In this document: in pieces, positions 16,447 through 25,238 of the stretch
How the letters are laid out: every line of letters starts with the position of its first letter
Position numbering within the stretch: position 1 is the first letter of the stretch
Assembly (NCBI GenBank): GCA_017934625.1
Contig: JAGBJE010000043.1
Span: forward strand, 1-37,554
Length of the DNA: 37,554 nucleotides
Reading direction: 5' to 3'
DNA from: Pseudobutyrivibrio sp.
GTDB taxonomy: Bacteria > Bacillota > Clostridia > Lachnospirales > Lachnospiraceae
The notes under the pieces: generated by a model
Databases searched by the model: none
Told to the model about the DNA's origin: nothing
The model's input: only the letters and a program-made list of their open reading frames with translations
Translations under genes and position numbers: made by a program

Positions 16447-18514
16447 AAATTTCATAAAAAAAGCCATGGCTTTCATACTGATAGCAACCTTCATAAGCAC
16501 TTCAATGTGCCCAACAGACGTAGAGGCAAAGAATTCCTTTACCCTGACAGTTGATATGGCAAAAGCGTTGGCAATGGCCAATTCAGAGGATTTAGAGGCA
16601 TTGCTTCTAAAATATGACCAGGCTCAGATAAAGTATAAATCCGCTGTAAAATCCGCATATGAAAAATACAAGAATATGCAAACACTAAGGTGGTCGCCAC
16701 TTTTAAGCTTCAAGCTGCCTGAGCAGCCTAATGAGCAAGAGACCTTTGACTTTCAATACACAGCCATAGATAAGCAGGCAGAAATTGACAAGATAGAAAG
16801 ACAGCTTGATGACATAGTTTATGAGATATATGAAAAATCAGGAAATCTATTTACTAAAATTTACACCCTACAGGAGCAAATAAAATACGAGGAAGCTCAG
16901 CTGGAAATACTAAACGAAACAATCGAAAAGACAACGCTTCAGGTGGTGATAGGTTCAGCAAGTCAAAATGATTTGGACAAAATGAAGACCAAAAAGGATA
17001 CTCTCACGGAGTCTCTTGCTACACATAAAAATACAAAGGTCACCAATGAAAAAGAGCTTGGCAAGCTGATAAATCTTACACTGCCGCCAGAGACATACAC
17101 TTATGTTAATCCATATGTGGAGAGCACCTTAGACCGTTCCCTGTTAAATCAAATAATCCAGTATGCCAAGGACAGAGACAGGGCATTATACGAGGCAGAG
17201 GTAGTTGAAACAGCTGACAAAATGGCAGCCGAGACAAACTACAATCTATATAAAAGGCACTTCGCCCAGGATATATACATTATTCAGTCATATTATGACA
17301 CTATCATGAGCGGTGGAGAGGTAAATAAGACTCAGTTTAAGAAAAAATACGCAGAGTTCCTTAAAGAACTAGACCGCTACTGGCAAGGAGACAAGGTAAT
17401 TAAAATATGGTTCATAAAGCTCTACTTTCCTAAGGAATGGTGGAGAGGTGAGCTTGATGGTATGCGCTATATAGATGATGATCCTTACGTGTGCTACGAC
17501 ACACTTTGTGAATATATGATAGCTCACAAGGAAAGGGTGTCCATAGAAAATGAACTTGAGACTAACCTGACCTCAGGCTTTGATAATATTACAACCTTGA
17601 AAAATACCTATAAAGGCTATGTAAAGGATCAGACAGATTTATCAAAGGAGCTTGAAAATGCCTACATACTAAACAAAGCAGGCAAAATGACATACACAGA
17701 ATATACAGATATTCAGACAAGCTACGAGGAAGCTCAGATGAATGCCCTAAAGGCGTTGGATGAATACACAAGAGCATTATTCTCCTACGATAGAACCACC
17801 TGCGGAGCCATTACCTACTATCTTCTTTCTGGAGATGCAGCTCTTTACAATTCGATCGGTGGAGAAAGTTTCTTAGAGGCAAATACAGTTACTGGACCTA
17901 AATACTACATAAGGACACTGATTAACAAAAATGGATTTAGGCTTGGTATTTCAATACCTGAAACCTACGAAGGAAGCATTACAGACTATGAGCTTTGGGT
18001 TGGAAATGAGCAAATAGGAGAAAGAACCAGAGTAGGTTATGAAATCAGACATTTAGCTATAGGAAAGATAAATGGTTCAGACAGAGTTTTCATACGATTG
18101 TATGATGGTGAAAATTTTGTAAGTGATTGTGATATAGACCCAAAGGCATATGAAGGAGAATTGACAATTACTGATGGATACAACACAGTTCCAAAAACAG
18201 TTTATAAGGTTGTATCTAAATACACTATTAAATCATCTGTAAGTGGATTAGTAAGCTTTAGATTAAAGGATATAAAGGATGACAACATAAAGTACTATAA
18301 ACTGCTAGATTCCACAAATGCTCCACTTATTGATGATAAACTAATTTCAGTTGATGATGAATTTAGATATTTGGCAGTGCTAAGTACGGATATCGAAAAT
18401 GTTCAGATTGAACTTTATGACGTGAATGAGGAATTGCTATACAAGGCAAGATTTAATCCGAAGGAGTCTACGGTAGTTAGGTCTGTGGAGGATGAAAGCA
18501 ATGAGGAAGAGTGA
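16427..18514 (+). CDS. Exported TolC-like coiled-coil protein
   Basis: 695 aa from the ATG at 16427. An upstream in-frame TTG (16379) would put 16 residues before a clear signal peptide, and AGAGGGG at 16408-16414 suits the ATG. The signal peptide is basic (NFIKKAM) with core AFILIATFIS and likely cleavage after DVEA. The mature part starts FTLTVDMAKALAMANSEDLEALLLKYDQAQIKYKSA, the pattern of TolC/outer-membrane-efflux repeats (LTLxxAxxxAxxNNxxL), followed by long heptad-rich helices to ~residue 430 and a beta-rich end (two Ig-like segments around RLGISIPETYEGS and VSGLVSFRLKD). A TolC-like fold in a Gram-positive-looking genome is odd. It might build a periplasm- or wall-spanning helical tube. 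The assignment is by pattern only. Confidence 0.6.
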   Translation: MELLHIKNFIKKAMAFILIATFISTSMCPTDVEAKNSFTLTVDMAKALAMANSEDLEALLLKYDQAQIKYKSAVKSAYEKYKNMQTLRWSPLLSFKLPEQPNEQETFDFQYTAIDKQAEIDKIERQLDDIVYEIYEKSGNLFTKIYTLQEQIKYEEAQLEILNETIEKTTLQVVIGSASQNDLDKMKTKKDTLTESLATHKNTKVTNEKELGKLINLTLPPETYTYVNPYVESTLDRSLLNQIIQYAKDRDRALYEAEVVETADKMAAETNYNLYKRHFAQDIYIIQSYYDTIMSGGEVNKTQFKKKYAEFLKELDRYWQGDKVIKIWFIKLYFPKEWWRGELDGMRYIDDDPYVCYDTLCEYMIAHKERVSIENELETNLTSGFDNITTLKNTYKGYVKDQTDLSKELENAYILNKAGKMTYTEYTDIQTSYEEAQMNALKALDEYTRALFSYDRTTCGAITYYLLSGDAALYNSIGGESFLEANTVTGPKYYIRTLINKNGFRLGISIPETYEGSITDYELWVGNEQIGERTRVGYEIRHLAIGKINGSDRVFIRLYDGENFVSDCDIDPKAYEGELTITDGYNTVPKTVYKVVSKYTIKSSVSGLVSFRLKDIKDDNIKYYKLLDSTNAPLIDDKLISVDDEFRYLAVLSTDIENVQIELYDVNEELLYKARFNPKESTVVRSVEDESNEEE

Positions 18515-18516
18515 TT

Positions 18517-21096
18517 ATGATAAGTAGAAGTCATCAAAATGATAATCACATATGGTCTGGCAAGAAGCCTAAGAAGGAATTCAATGTTAAAGAATTCCTA
18601 AAGAATAGGAAAAAGCCAGTAGCTATTGCTTTAGCATGCATGGTTGCAGGCGTAGGAATTTGGCAGGGTGCCGGCTTCGCTGTTGCAAGATTCAATCTGG
18701 ATAGGGCAGTGCATTTTAACCAGGAGCAGCTAGATGCAGTAGAGGATGCCACCCTACTTATTGGAACTCACTTAATACACATTAGTGTTATTAACAATCA
18801 GATATACGAAGTGGCAGAGATAAGTCAGTCGGATACAGGCCAAGGTAGTCTTTACTACAAATCAGAGCTTGGAGACGGACAATGGTACGAAATATCAAAC
18901 GCAAGTGCTTTGACAGATATTTCCTTCAACGGTACTCCAGTTGATGACAGCGAGATTTTAGCATTGGGACTTACCAATGAAACCAGGTCGGATGCAATTA
19001 CCTATGACCTTCGCACAGGCAATCCTATTTGTCCTTACAATACTACAAACCCATATGACATTGCTGATTTGACAGAGACCTTAGCTATAAAGTCGGTATA
19101 TGACTATGATGGACAGATGCTAGACAACGATAGGGATACTGATTCAATAGTTTATGAATATCACGCTATTAAATATTTCTTTGAAAATACTTCAATTAGA
19201 AATGATGTTACAAATCTGTGTGATACAACAATAGACCAACTGCACCAGTTCTATTTAAACGAGGCATATCAAAGCATACCATTACAGGAATTGGTACAAA
19301 TCCTAGTGGCTGAAGAATATATAGACCACGAGAGACGAGCAGCGGTAATGCAGAATCTACAGGAAAATGGAGCAAGTGATCTGGCTGCCAGATTGTCATC
19401 ACCATCTCCACTACCATCACCATATGATGATTTGTTTGATGAGGATGAGTTGCCGGAATCAGCCAGCACAATGGGCTCAGAGGCTGCTTCAGAAGTATAT
19501 TCTGCAATAGAAGATAGCTTTGCAGAGCATGACGCACAAAAGCTTGTTCAAGGAAGGTCAATTTTAGCCCAATGCCAATACGCCGACCTACAGTATTTAT
19601 ACTACAACGTCAGCGGTGGTGGATTTAACAGGACATCAGATGTAAACACATATTTCAAGCATGGCAGCACAAGTGAAGCAAATATACAAAGACTTGCAGC
19701 TATGGAAAATATATCCGATTCGGTTGTTGGTTATAGACGAGATCTGGAAAAATCCATACTTACAGATGAACTGGTACCTTACGGGACAGGCATACTCACA
19801 AGCCAGACCACATCAGGAGCCGGAAGCACTTATACAGCGCTTGCAGCTGCAGCTGGAACCACAAATGAACAGTTGGACGGAGCTCTTGCAGAGCAAAAGG
19901 GTGAGGCTGAATCCACCAGATTAGAGCTTCAGTTTTTTATTACAAACTTAAGAAGCCGCATGGGCGAAGCAGATATGATTTCATATATCGATGCAAGACT
20001 TGATGAAGCAAATGCAATATATGCAGCAGTAAAGGATGATGCATATGCTGATTACGCACACGAGGTTGTGCAAGCCTATATAGATTTTCTGGAGGCTCTA
20101 AAGGCTGACATTGAAAGCGGAATGGACGGTGGCTCTGCCGAGTTACAAGGGCTCCTTGATGAATACACTCAGGGGTATCAAACAGCTCTTGATAACAACG
20201 ATTTAGGTGAGGCAGACAGATATGCAGCATTGATTGATGCCGTAGGAAGCCAATTAGGAGACGGCACAGGCCTTGGAGATGGCACAGGCCTTGGAGATTC
20301 CACTGTTACAGATTTAATGAATAGCCTATCAAATGCCTTAGGCGAGGGAAATTCCAGTCAGGCACTAAATGATATAAATGCATTAGCCGCCATGAGTGCA
20401 GTAGATCCTAACGGGGTACAAAATGCCCTAAATGATGCCAAAAACAGAATAGCTGGCAGCACTGAGTTATCCGATGATGACGCAAACGGACTACTGGATG
20501 CAGTGGGAAAGGCTATAGCAGATGGGAAGGATAAATTTAGCGGTAAGATATCCGCTAGCGATTTGGATAATCTTTTAAATAGTTTATTTGGCGGAGGCTT
20601 TGACAGCCTATCAGATGGACAAAAGGTGGCGTTAATAAAGGCCACCACAGAATTTGGAGCAACCTACAACAATTCGGATGTTACAAATTACGGATTGGAA
20701 AAGCTTACACAAGTAGTTAGCGAGCAGAATCCATATATATACATACAGCCTACTGAAATAACACCAGAGTATTTGGACTTAGAGCACATAGCGGCTGTTA
20801 CAAGCTACAGATACGTGTTCAACGCAAGTGAAACAAGGGCGACTCTTTCAAACAGAGGTGATTATTATTCATTCGTCGCATATGAAGGCACCTACGAGGA
20901 TGCAGCAGGCGAAGCCAAAAAACTAAATACACCACTGACCTTTAGAAAGACAGTTTATCTAGATGAGGATTCATCTAAGGAAATATTTGCTTGCAATGCT
21001 TACTATGTACCAGATACAGAGTATGGAATAGTTGTAACAGACCAGGTTGCAGCTTGGGCAGACCAGATAATGGAAATGTTAGTACAGTTGCTGTAA
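18517..21096 (+). CDS. Large single-TM, Ala-rich exported protein of unknown function
   Basis: 859 aa from the ATG at 18517 (AGGA at 18504-18507); the GTG at 18511 overlaps the previous stop. A basic N-terminus precedes one TM helix at ~32-57 (VAIALACMVAGVGIWQGAGFAVA), so the rest is probably outside. Residues ~60-200 are beta-rich. A Pro/Asp/Glu linker (SSPSPLPSPYDDLFDEDELPES) follows, then Ala-rich helices with likely coiled coil, a tandem GDGTGLGDGTGLGD linker, further helices and a C-terminal beta domain. I recognise no family. It is last in the envelope block, directly before the Afp16-like gene, and may be the outermost part of a membrane assembly; this is inference. Confidence 0.7.
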   Translation: MISRSHQNDNHIWSGKKPKKEFNVKEFLKNRKKPVAIALACMVAGVGIWQGAGFAVARFNLDRAVHFNQEQLDAVEDATLLIGTHLIHISVINNQIYEVAEISQSDTGQGSLYYKSELGDGQWYEISNASALTDISFNGTPVDDSEILALGLTNETRSDAITYDLRTGNPICPYNTTNPYDIADLTETLAIKSVYDYDGQMLDNDRDTDSIVYEYHAIKYFFENTSIRNDVTNLCDTTIDQLHQFYLNEAYQSIPLQELVQILVAEEYIDHERRAAVMQNLQENGASDLAARLSSPSPLPSPYDDLFDEDELPESASTMGSEAASEVYSAIEDSFAEHDAQKLVQGRSILAQCQYADLQYLYYNVSGGGFNRTSDVNTYFKHGSTSEANIQRLAAMENISDSVVGYRRDLEKSILTDELVPYGTGILTSQTTSGAGSTYTALAAAAGTTNEQLDGALAEQKGEAESTRLELQFFITNLRSRMGEADMISYIDARLDEANAIYAAVKDDAYADYAHEVVQAYIDFLEALKADIESGMDGGSAELQGLLDEYTQGYQTALDNNDLGEADRYAALIDAVGSQLGDGTGLGDGTGLGDSTVTDLMNSLSNALGEGNSSQALNDINALAAMSAVDPNGVQNALNDAKNRIAGSTELSDDDANGLLDAVGKAIADGKDKFSGKISASDLDNLLNSLFGGGFDSLSDGQKVALIKATTEFGATYNNSDVTNYGLEKLTQVVSEQNPYIYIQPTEITPEYLDLEHIAAVTSYRYVFNASETRATLSNRGDYYSFVAYEGTYEDAAGEAKKLNTPLTFRKTVYLDEDSSKEIFACNAYYVPDTEYGIVVTDQVAAWADQIMEMLVQLL
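20263..20298 (+). repeat. Two perfect 18-bp tandem repeats
   Basis: The unit GGCACAGGCCTTGGAGAT occurs twice in a row, in frame, encoding GTGLGD twice, with a diverged partial unit just upstream. It forms a flexible linker in the Ala-rich protein and may vary in copy number between strains. Confidence 0.85.
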
Positions 21097-21119
21097 GCAA
21101 GGGTTATAGGAGAGGTTTT

Positions 21120-21704
21120 ATGGCAGACTATTCAATTATTTCAGATTGTAGCAACTATTTGGTAAAGCTACTGCGAGAAAAAATGTGTCCAGAGCCAATT
21201 CCTTCATCAAACAATATACAGGTATCATCACCAATGTCACAGGATGTTGACTATCTAGTAGGTGTTTATCTGTATGACATTGTGGAGATGCAGGATATTG
21301 CAATTGGACCAAATATCAGAAAAGGTCGAGTAAGACTTTCGAGACCACCAAGACCATACATGCTTTACTATTGCATCTTTGTTAATGGTGGTTCCCAAAT
21401 GGGACTTAAGGACTTGGATGTTCAAAAAATTCTTGGCAAGGTTGTTCAGATAATAAATGATAACGATTCAATTTTACCTATGGAATTACAACCTTGGCTG
21501 GAATATCCAGAGCCACCAATAGTTTTCTCTCAGGCAAAAATGAACATAGATGAGAAGCATAGAATATGGCAGGCTCTACACAAGCCATACAACTTAAGTT
21601 TATTTTACAAATCAGGTCCAGTATTCATGTCATCTGAGGATATCATCCATACACCTGAGGTAGTAGAGGCAACATTCAATCTTGATATGAAAAAAGATGA
21701 ATAG
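21120..21704 (+). CDS. DUF4255 / Pvc16-Afp16-like tail terminator protein
   Basis: 194 aa from the ATG at 21120, with AGGAGAGG at 21108-21115; a longer frame from 20991 runs inside the upstream gene and is not credible. The sequence has the DUF4255 layout: N-terminal helix NYLVKLLREKM, then YLVGVYLYDIVEMQD, SRPPRPYMLYYCIFV and a helix DVQKILGKVVQIINDNDSILP. In AFP/PVC particles the protein with this domain caps the distal end of the tube and sheath and controls length. It opens the structural gene series, 23 nt after the envelope block. Confidence 0.85.
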   Translation: MADYSIISDCSNYLVKLLREKMCPEPIPSSNNIQVSSPMSQDVDYLVGVYLYDIVEMQDIAIGPNIRKGRVRLSRPPRPYMLYYCIFVNGGSQMGLKDLDVQKILGKVVQIINDNDSILPMELQPWLEYPEPPIVFSQAKMNIDEKHRIWQALHKPYNLSLFYKSGPVFMSSEDIIHTPEVVEATFNLDMKKDE

Positions 21705-21740
21705 GCCCTTTATCAAATTAGTAAAGAAAGGAGGTAAGGG

Positions 21741-22496
21741 ATGGCGTTAAGTTCAATTGTGCATCGCATGGATTTAGATCTTGAATTAATAGATGCCACA
21801 ACAGGCGAAGGAATCAGAGATGCCAGAGTAACATTTCATTCCGATGGAAAACTATTTCCGATGGTAAAAAGACAATGTGGCAATTACATCCTTATCAACA
21901 GCCCTAGGCTCAACCGCCAAATAACGGTGGATGTCCATGGATACGAGCCTACAGTTGTAGATGTAAAATACGAAGAACTAGATGAAATGCGACCTATAAA
22001 GCAAGTGCTTTTGATTCCCCAAATTACCGATAGTACCTTTACTAGTTTGTGGAGTATAGAAGGGGTGCTGCCTGGAATAACAGATATTTCGGCAGTAGTA
22101 CCGTCGTCAGCACCATTTTCTTATCATTCTTATGATAGGGCAAGGAAGATGGTAAATATTCTTAATCCTCATAAACTGGAGCTTACAGGAAAAGACTACG
22201 GTCTGATTCACACCGACAAGGAAAGCTTCGAAGCTGTTGAGGCAAAGGAATTAAAGGTGCAAACCAAGCTGATGCTAAATGATTTACTTGAGGAAGAATT
22301 TGAAGTGGCAAATCCAATTGCAAGAATAATATTCGGCAGAGTGGATGAAAACGGCAAATATCTTTTGAGAGTAAGGGCTCCTAGCACAGACGACAAAACC
22401 GTAATCCTGTGTTATCACGTGGATGGAAAACGACGGTATCAAGTATTGGATTTTACAAATGCCCGCGAATTACAATTGGAAAGGAGAGATGAATGA
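21741..22496 (+). CDS. Ig-like/carboxypeptidase-regulatory-like structural protein
   Basis: 251 aa. The N-terminal ~100 residues read as a beta-sandwich of the carboxypeptidase-regulatory type: LDLELIDATTGEGIRDARVTFHSDG, then ITVDVHGYEPTVVDVKYEEL. The C-terminal part has FGRVDENGKYLLRVRAPSTDDKTVILCYHV, a second beta region. I know of no assigned function, but such proteins occur beside DUF4255 and PAAR genes in eCIS loci. The gene overlaps the next by 4 nt (ATGA), so it is coupled to the PAAR-like protein and may help mount it. AAAGGAGG gives a strong ribosome site. Confidence 0.6.
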   Translation: MALSSIVHRMDLDLELIDATTGEGIRDARVTFHSDGKLFPMVKRQCGNYILINSPRLNRQITVDVHGYEPTVVDVKYEELDEMRPIKQVLLIPQITDSTFTSLWSIEGVLPGITDISAVVPSSAPFSYHSYDRARKMVNILNPHKLELTGKDYGLIHTDKESFEAVEAKELKVQTKLMLNDLLEEEFEVANPIARIIFGRVDENGKYLLRVRAPSTDDKTVILCYHVDGKRRYQVLDFTNARELQLERRDE

Positions 22497-22885
22497 GTGG
22501 TCCAGTATTGGTAAGTGGTGGAAGCCTAATGTGTACCATGGGAACAATGCCATCTACATTTACTGCAATGGCAAATCCCCAGGTGAAAATAGGAGGCGTA
22601 CCTGCTGCCACAATGATGGACAATGCACCGCTTACGAGCATCAAGCCTTTTGGAATGTGCACAAGCCTGGCTAATCCGGCAGTTGCAGCAGCAACAGCAG
22701 CAGCTCTTGGAGTGCTTACTCCACAGCCGTGCCTGCCTGTTATACCAGGGCCTTGGATGGCTAGTGGTCAGAAAATCAGATCAGGAGGTAAAGCGTTCGT
22801 TTGTCAAGGTGATTGCCTTATGTGCGCTTATGCTGGAAGTATTTCAATTGCAAATAGCGGACAGACAAAGGTTATTACTAATTAA
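22493..22885 (+). CDS. DUF4280 PAAR-like tip protein
   Basis: 130 aa with the DUF4280 pattern: VLVSGGSLMCTMGTMPS, then VPAATMMDNAP, IKPFGMCTSLANP, CLPVIPGPW, then FVCQGDCLMCAYAGSISIANSG. DUF4280 proteins are PAAR-like cones that sharpen the spike of contractile systems and can carry effectors. The four blocks are all present and the Cys residues are conserved. It lacks a toxin extension, so cargo would have to be loaded elsewhere. It lies unusually far from the spike gene (32.1 kb), next to the sheath gene. Confidence 0.88.
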   Translation: MSGPVLVSGGSLMCTMGTMPSTFTAMANPQVKIGGVPAATMMDNAPLTSIKPFGMCTSLANPAVAAATAAALGVLTPQPCLPVIPGPWMASGQKIRSGGKAFVCQGDCLMCAYAGSISIANSGQTKVITN

Positions 22886-22907
22886 GATTTAGAGAAGGAG
22901 TGATTAT

Positions 22908-24608
22908 ATGGCGGAATATTTATCACCCGGAGTATATGTTGAAGAAATTGATAATGGTCCAAGATCCATAGAAGGAGTTGGCACAAGTACAGCTGGCTTC
23001 ATAGGAATGGCAGAGAAAGGACCTATCGAGGGGGCTCCGGAATTAGTTACCACTTTTAATTCTTTTCTTAGAATTTATGGTGGATTCCTAAGTGAATTTA
23101 CCCATGGAGAATACAGATTCCTGGCACATGCAGTAGAGCAGTTTTTCACAAATGGTGGAACCAGATGCTATGTAATGAGAGTAGCTCCTGAGGATGCAAA
23201 GCCAGCATCAAAGAAGCAGGGATTTATCACAGCAACAGCTGTCAATCCTGGTAAATGGGGAAACAAGGTTATAGTAACCTTGTCACAGGCTACAAAGCGT
23301 AAGCTTCAGCTGATGGGAAAAATCTCTGATACTACCTATCTTGCAAAGAATGCAGAAGGAATCAGAGAGGGCGACATTGTTGTATTTGAAAAAGAATACA
23401 ACATGGTAACAAGTGTATTTGACAGAGAGATTACCTTTGCAAATCCATTTAAGGCTGATGTGGTTGATGCAGAATTGCTTCCAAAGAAGGTTCTTTATCT
23501 GGTTGAAACTGATATGACAATTAAATATCAGGATCAGATAGAAAACTATCCTGGAATTAATTTCACAGAAGGCTCACCAGATTATGTAGTTGATAGAGCA
23601 GAGCGTTCTGAAATTGCAACAATAGCTGTAGGAGCACTTCCTAAGAGTGTTAATCCTGTTGCAGAGCTTTTTGAGAAGGATGCAACAAGCCTTTCCTTCA
23701 ATCTAGATGGTGGTTCTGATGGCAGCATTTCAAAGGTTAATGCTGGTACATTCATTGGAATTGATAAGGGACCAGGACAGAGAACTGGTATCCAGAGCTT
23801 TTTGGAAAATAGTACAGTAAGCATGATGGCTATTCCTGGTGTCACAACTCCTGAGGTGCAGGTTGCACTTGTAGCTCATTGTGAAAACTTAGGAAGTAGA
23901 TTTGCAGTACTGGATATGCCTCAAAAGCTTTCTAAGCCAAAGGATTTGATTGAATTTAGAGGCTTAATTGATAGCACCTATGCTGCTATGTATCACCCAT
24001 GGGTACAGGTATTTGATAGAAGTGCAAATAAATCAAGCTACATTCCACCTTCAGGTTCAGTACTTGGTGTATATTCAAGAACTGATATTAACAGAGGTGT
24101 TCACAAGGCGCCAGCCAATGAGACTGTGGCTTGTACAGGTCTTTCAATCAATTATACAAAGGCTGAGCAGGACATCCTTAATCCAGAAGGTGTAAACCTT
24201 ATTAGAGCACTTCCTGGTCAGGGAATCAGAATCTGGGGAGCACGTACAGCCAGCTCTTCATCAAGCTTTAGATATATCAATGTACGAAGATTATTTATCT
24301 TCGTTGAGGAAAGCATAAAGGCTTCTACCAACTGGGTTGTATTCGAGCCAAACGATTCAATGCTTTGGAGCAGAGTATCTATTACAGTGGCATCATTCCT
24401 TGACAACCTGTGGAGAGCTGGAATGCTGGCAGGTGATTCTGCATCAGAAGCTTACTTCGTAGAAATCGGAACCAACACAATGTCTAGAGATGATATTGAG
24501 AATGGTCGTCTGATTTGTAACATTGGTATTGCACCTACAAAACCAGCAGAGTTTGTAATCTTTAGAATCTCTCAGTTTACAGCAGAAGCAGGTGGTGGAG
24601 AAGAGTAA
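22908..24608 (+). CDS. Contractile tail sheath protein
   Basis: 566 aa. The N-terminus YLSPGVYVEEIDNGPRSIEGVGTSTAGFIGMAEKGP is the hallmark of phage-type sheath proteins, with FTNGGTRCYVMRV following. The C-terminus has GIRIWGARTAS, YINVRRLFIFVEESI, TNWVVFEPND and a closing VIFRISQF strand, the handshake region that interlocks subunits. It is the only sheath gene in the window, while AFP has three. AAGGAG followed by TGATTATATG precedes the start. It forms the contracting outer cylinder. Confidence 0.97.
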   Translation: MAEYLSPGVYVEEIDNGPRSIEGVGTSTAGFIGMAEKGPIEGAPELVTTFNSFLRIYGGFLSEFTHGEYRFLAHAVEQFFTNGGTRCYVMRVAPEDAKPASKKQGFITATAVNPGKWGNKVIVTLSQATKRKLQLMGKISDTTYLAKNAEGIREGDIVVFEKEYNMVTSVFDREITFANPFKADVVDAELLPKKVLYLVETDMTIKYQDQIENYPGINFTEGSPDYVVDRAERSEIATIAVGALPKSVNPVAELFEKDATSLSFNLDGGSDGSISKVNAGTFIGIDKGPGQRTGIQSFLENSTVSMMAIPGVTTPEVQVALVAHCENLGSRFAVLDMPQKLSKPKDLIEFRGLIDSTYAAMYHPWVQVFDRSANKSSYIPPSGSVLGVYSRTDINRGVHKAPANETVACTGLSINYTKAEQDILNPEGVNLIRALPGQGIRIWGARTASSSSSFRYINVRRLFIFVEESIKASTNWVVFEPNDSMLWSRVSITVASFLDNLWRAGMLAGDSASEAYFVEIGTNTMSRDDIENGRLICNIGIAPTKPAEFVIFRISQFTAEAGGGEE

Positions 24609-24635
24609 ATTAACATTAGATAAGGAGAAATAACT

Positions 24636-25154
24636 ATGGCAGATGAAGGTACAAATGGTGCTGTAACACCGTATGAAGATGGAGGGAATTATTATCCCCT
24701 AACCAAAATGAATTTCCTTGTTACAGTGGATAACGTGAACGGCAAGGCTGCCTTTTCCGAAGTAACAGGAATAGAAGGAACTGTTGATGTAATCGAGTTT
24801 AGACAGGGTAACTCAAACTCGCTAGCACCACAGAAGATTCCAGGACTTGTAAAGCATGGAAATGTAACACTTAAGTTTGGATATACTAACGATAATGCTT
24901 TTAAGAACTGGGTTCGTGAGTGTGTTTCTGAAACAAGAGGTGCTATACCTCGTACACGTGTGCAGATAGAGCTTATTGATATCAACTCTGGTTCTCCAAC
25001 AACAGTTAAAACTGAGATTGAAGGCACCAAGGTATGGGTATTAGTAAACGCGTGGGTTACAAAATACACAGCTCCAGATTTGAATGCTACCCAGTCTGAG
25101 GTTGCTATCGAATCAGTAGAAATTGCATACGAAGAATTAATTATTCCAAACTAG
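24636..25154 (+). CDS. Inner tube protein (Hcp/gp19-like)
   Basis: 172 aa. YYPLTKMNFLVTVDNVNGKAAFSEVTGIEGTVDVIEFRQGN followed by KIPGLVKHGNVTLKFGYTND and the C-terminal strand SEVAIESVEIAYEEL is the T4 gp19-like fold shared by eCIS tube proteins. It builds the hexameric rings inside the sheath. It is followed by a large RNA hairpin (25163-25209), which may help the sheath and tube messages accumulate relative to baseplate genes. Confidence 0.96.
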   Translation: MADEGTNGAVTPYEDGGNYYPLTKMNFLVTVDNVNGKAAFSEVTGIEGTVDVIEFRQGNSNSLAPQKIPGLVKHGNVTLKFGYTNDNAFKNWVRECVSETRGAIPRTRVQIELIDINSGSPTTVKTEIEGTKVWVLVNAWVTKYTAPDLNATQSEVAIESVEIAYEELIIPN

Positions 25155-25162
25155 TATGTAGA

Positions 25163-25209
25163 TACCATTACCATCATCCAGAATCGTATTTTGGATGATG
25201 GTTTTGGTA
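25163..25209 (+). promoter_or_regulatory. Intercistronic RNA hairpin after the tube gene
   Basis: ACCATCATCCA (25170-25180) pairs perfectly over 11 bp with TGGATGATGGT (25192-25202), and after a small TT/TT internal loop TACCA (25163-25167) pairs with TGGTA (25205-25209). No T-run follows, so it is not a classical terminator. It may be a 3'-end stabiliser, a processing site or an attenuator between high-copy (sheath, tube) and low-copy genes. Confidence 0.65.
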
Positions 25210-25238
25210 CTTTCATAAAAGCTTAAGGAGGAAAGTGT

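Noticed and set aside
16498..16520. Lipoprotein signal peptide (Cys in the STSMC stretch) in the TolC-like protein
   Set aside because: The residues before Cys (T-S-M) do not fit a lipobox; an ordinary cleavage after DVEA is more likely.
19208..19924. Open frames on both strands within the Ala-rich protein gene (19208-19561 minus, 19661-19924 plus)
   Set aside because: They arise from the GC-richer, repetitive coding sequence; no start signals and no recognisable domains.
20991..21119. Longer N-terminus for the Afp16-like protein from an upstream start
   Set aside because: The extra residues are encoded inside the upstream gene, while AGGAGAGG sits before the ATG at 21120 and DUF4255 proteins start at that point.
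22423..22892. Overlapping plus-strand open frames at 22423-22674 and 22623-22892
   Set aside because: They are other-frame shadows of the DUF4280 gene; they lack ribosome sites and their translations look random.
25163..25209. Intrinsic terminator after the tube gene
   Set aside because: The hairpin is strong but no T-run follows, and the downstream genes have no promoter I can see; kept as an RNA hairpin of unknown role.
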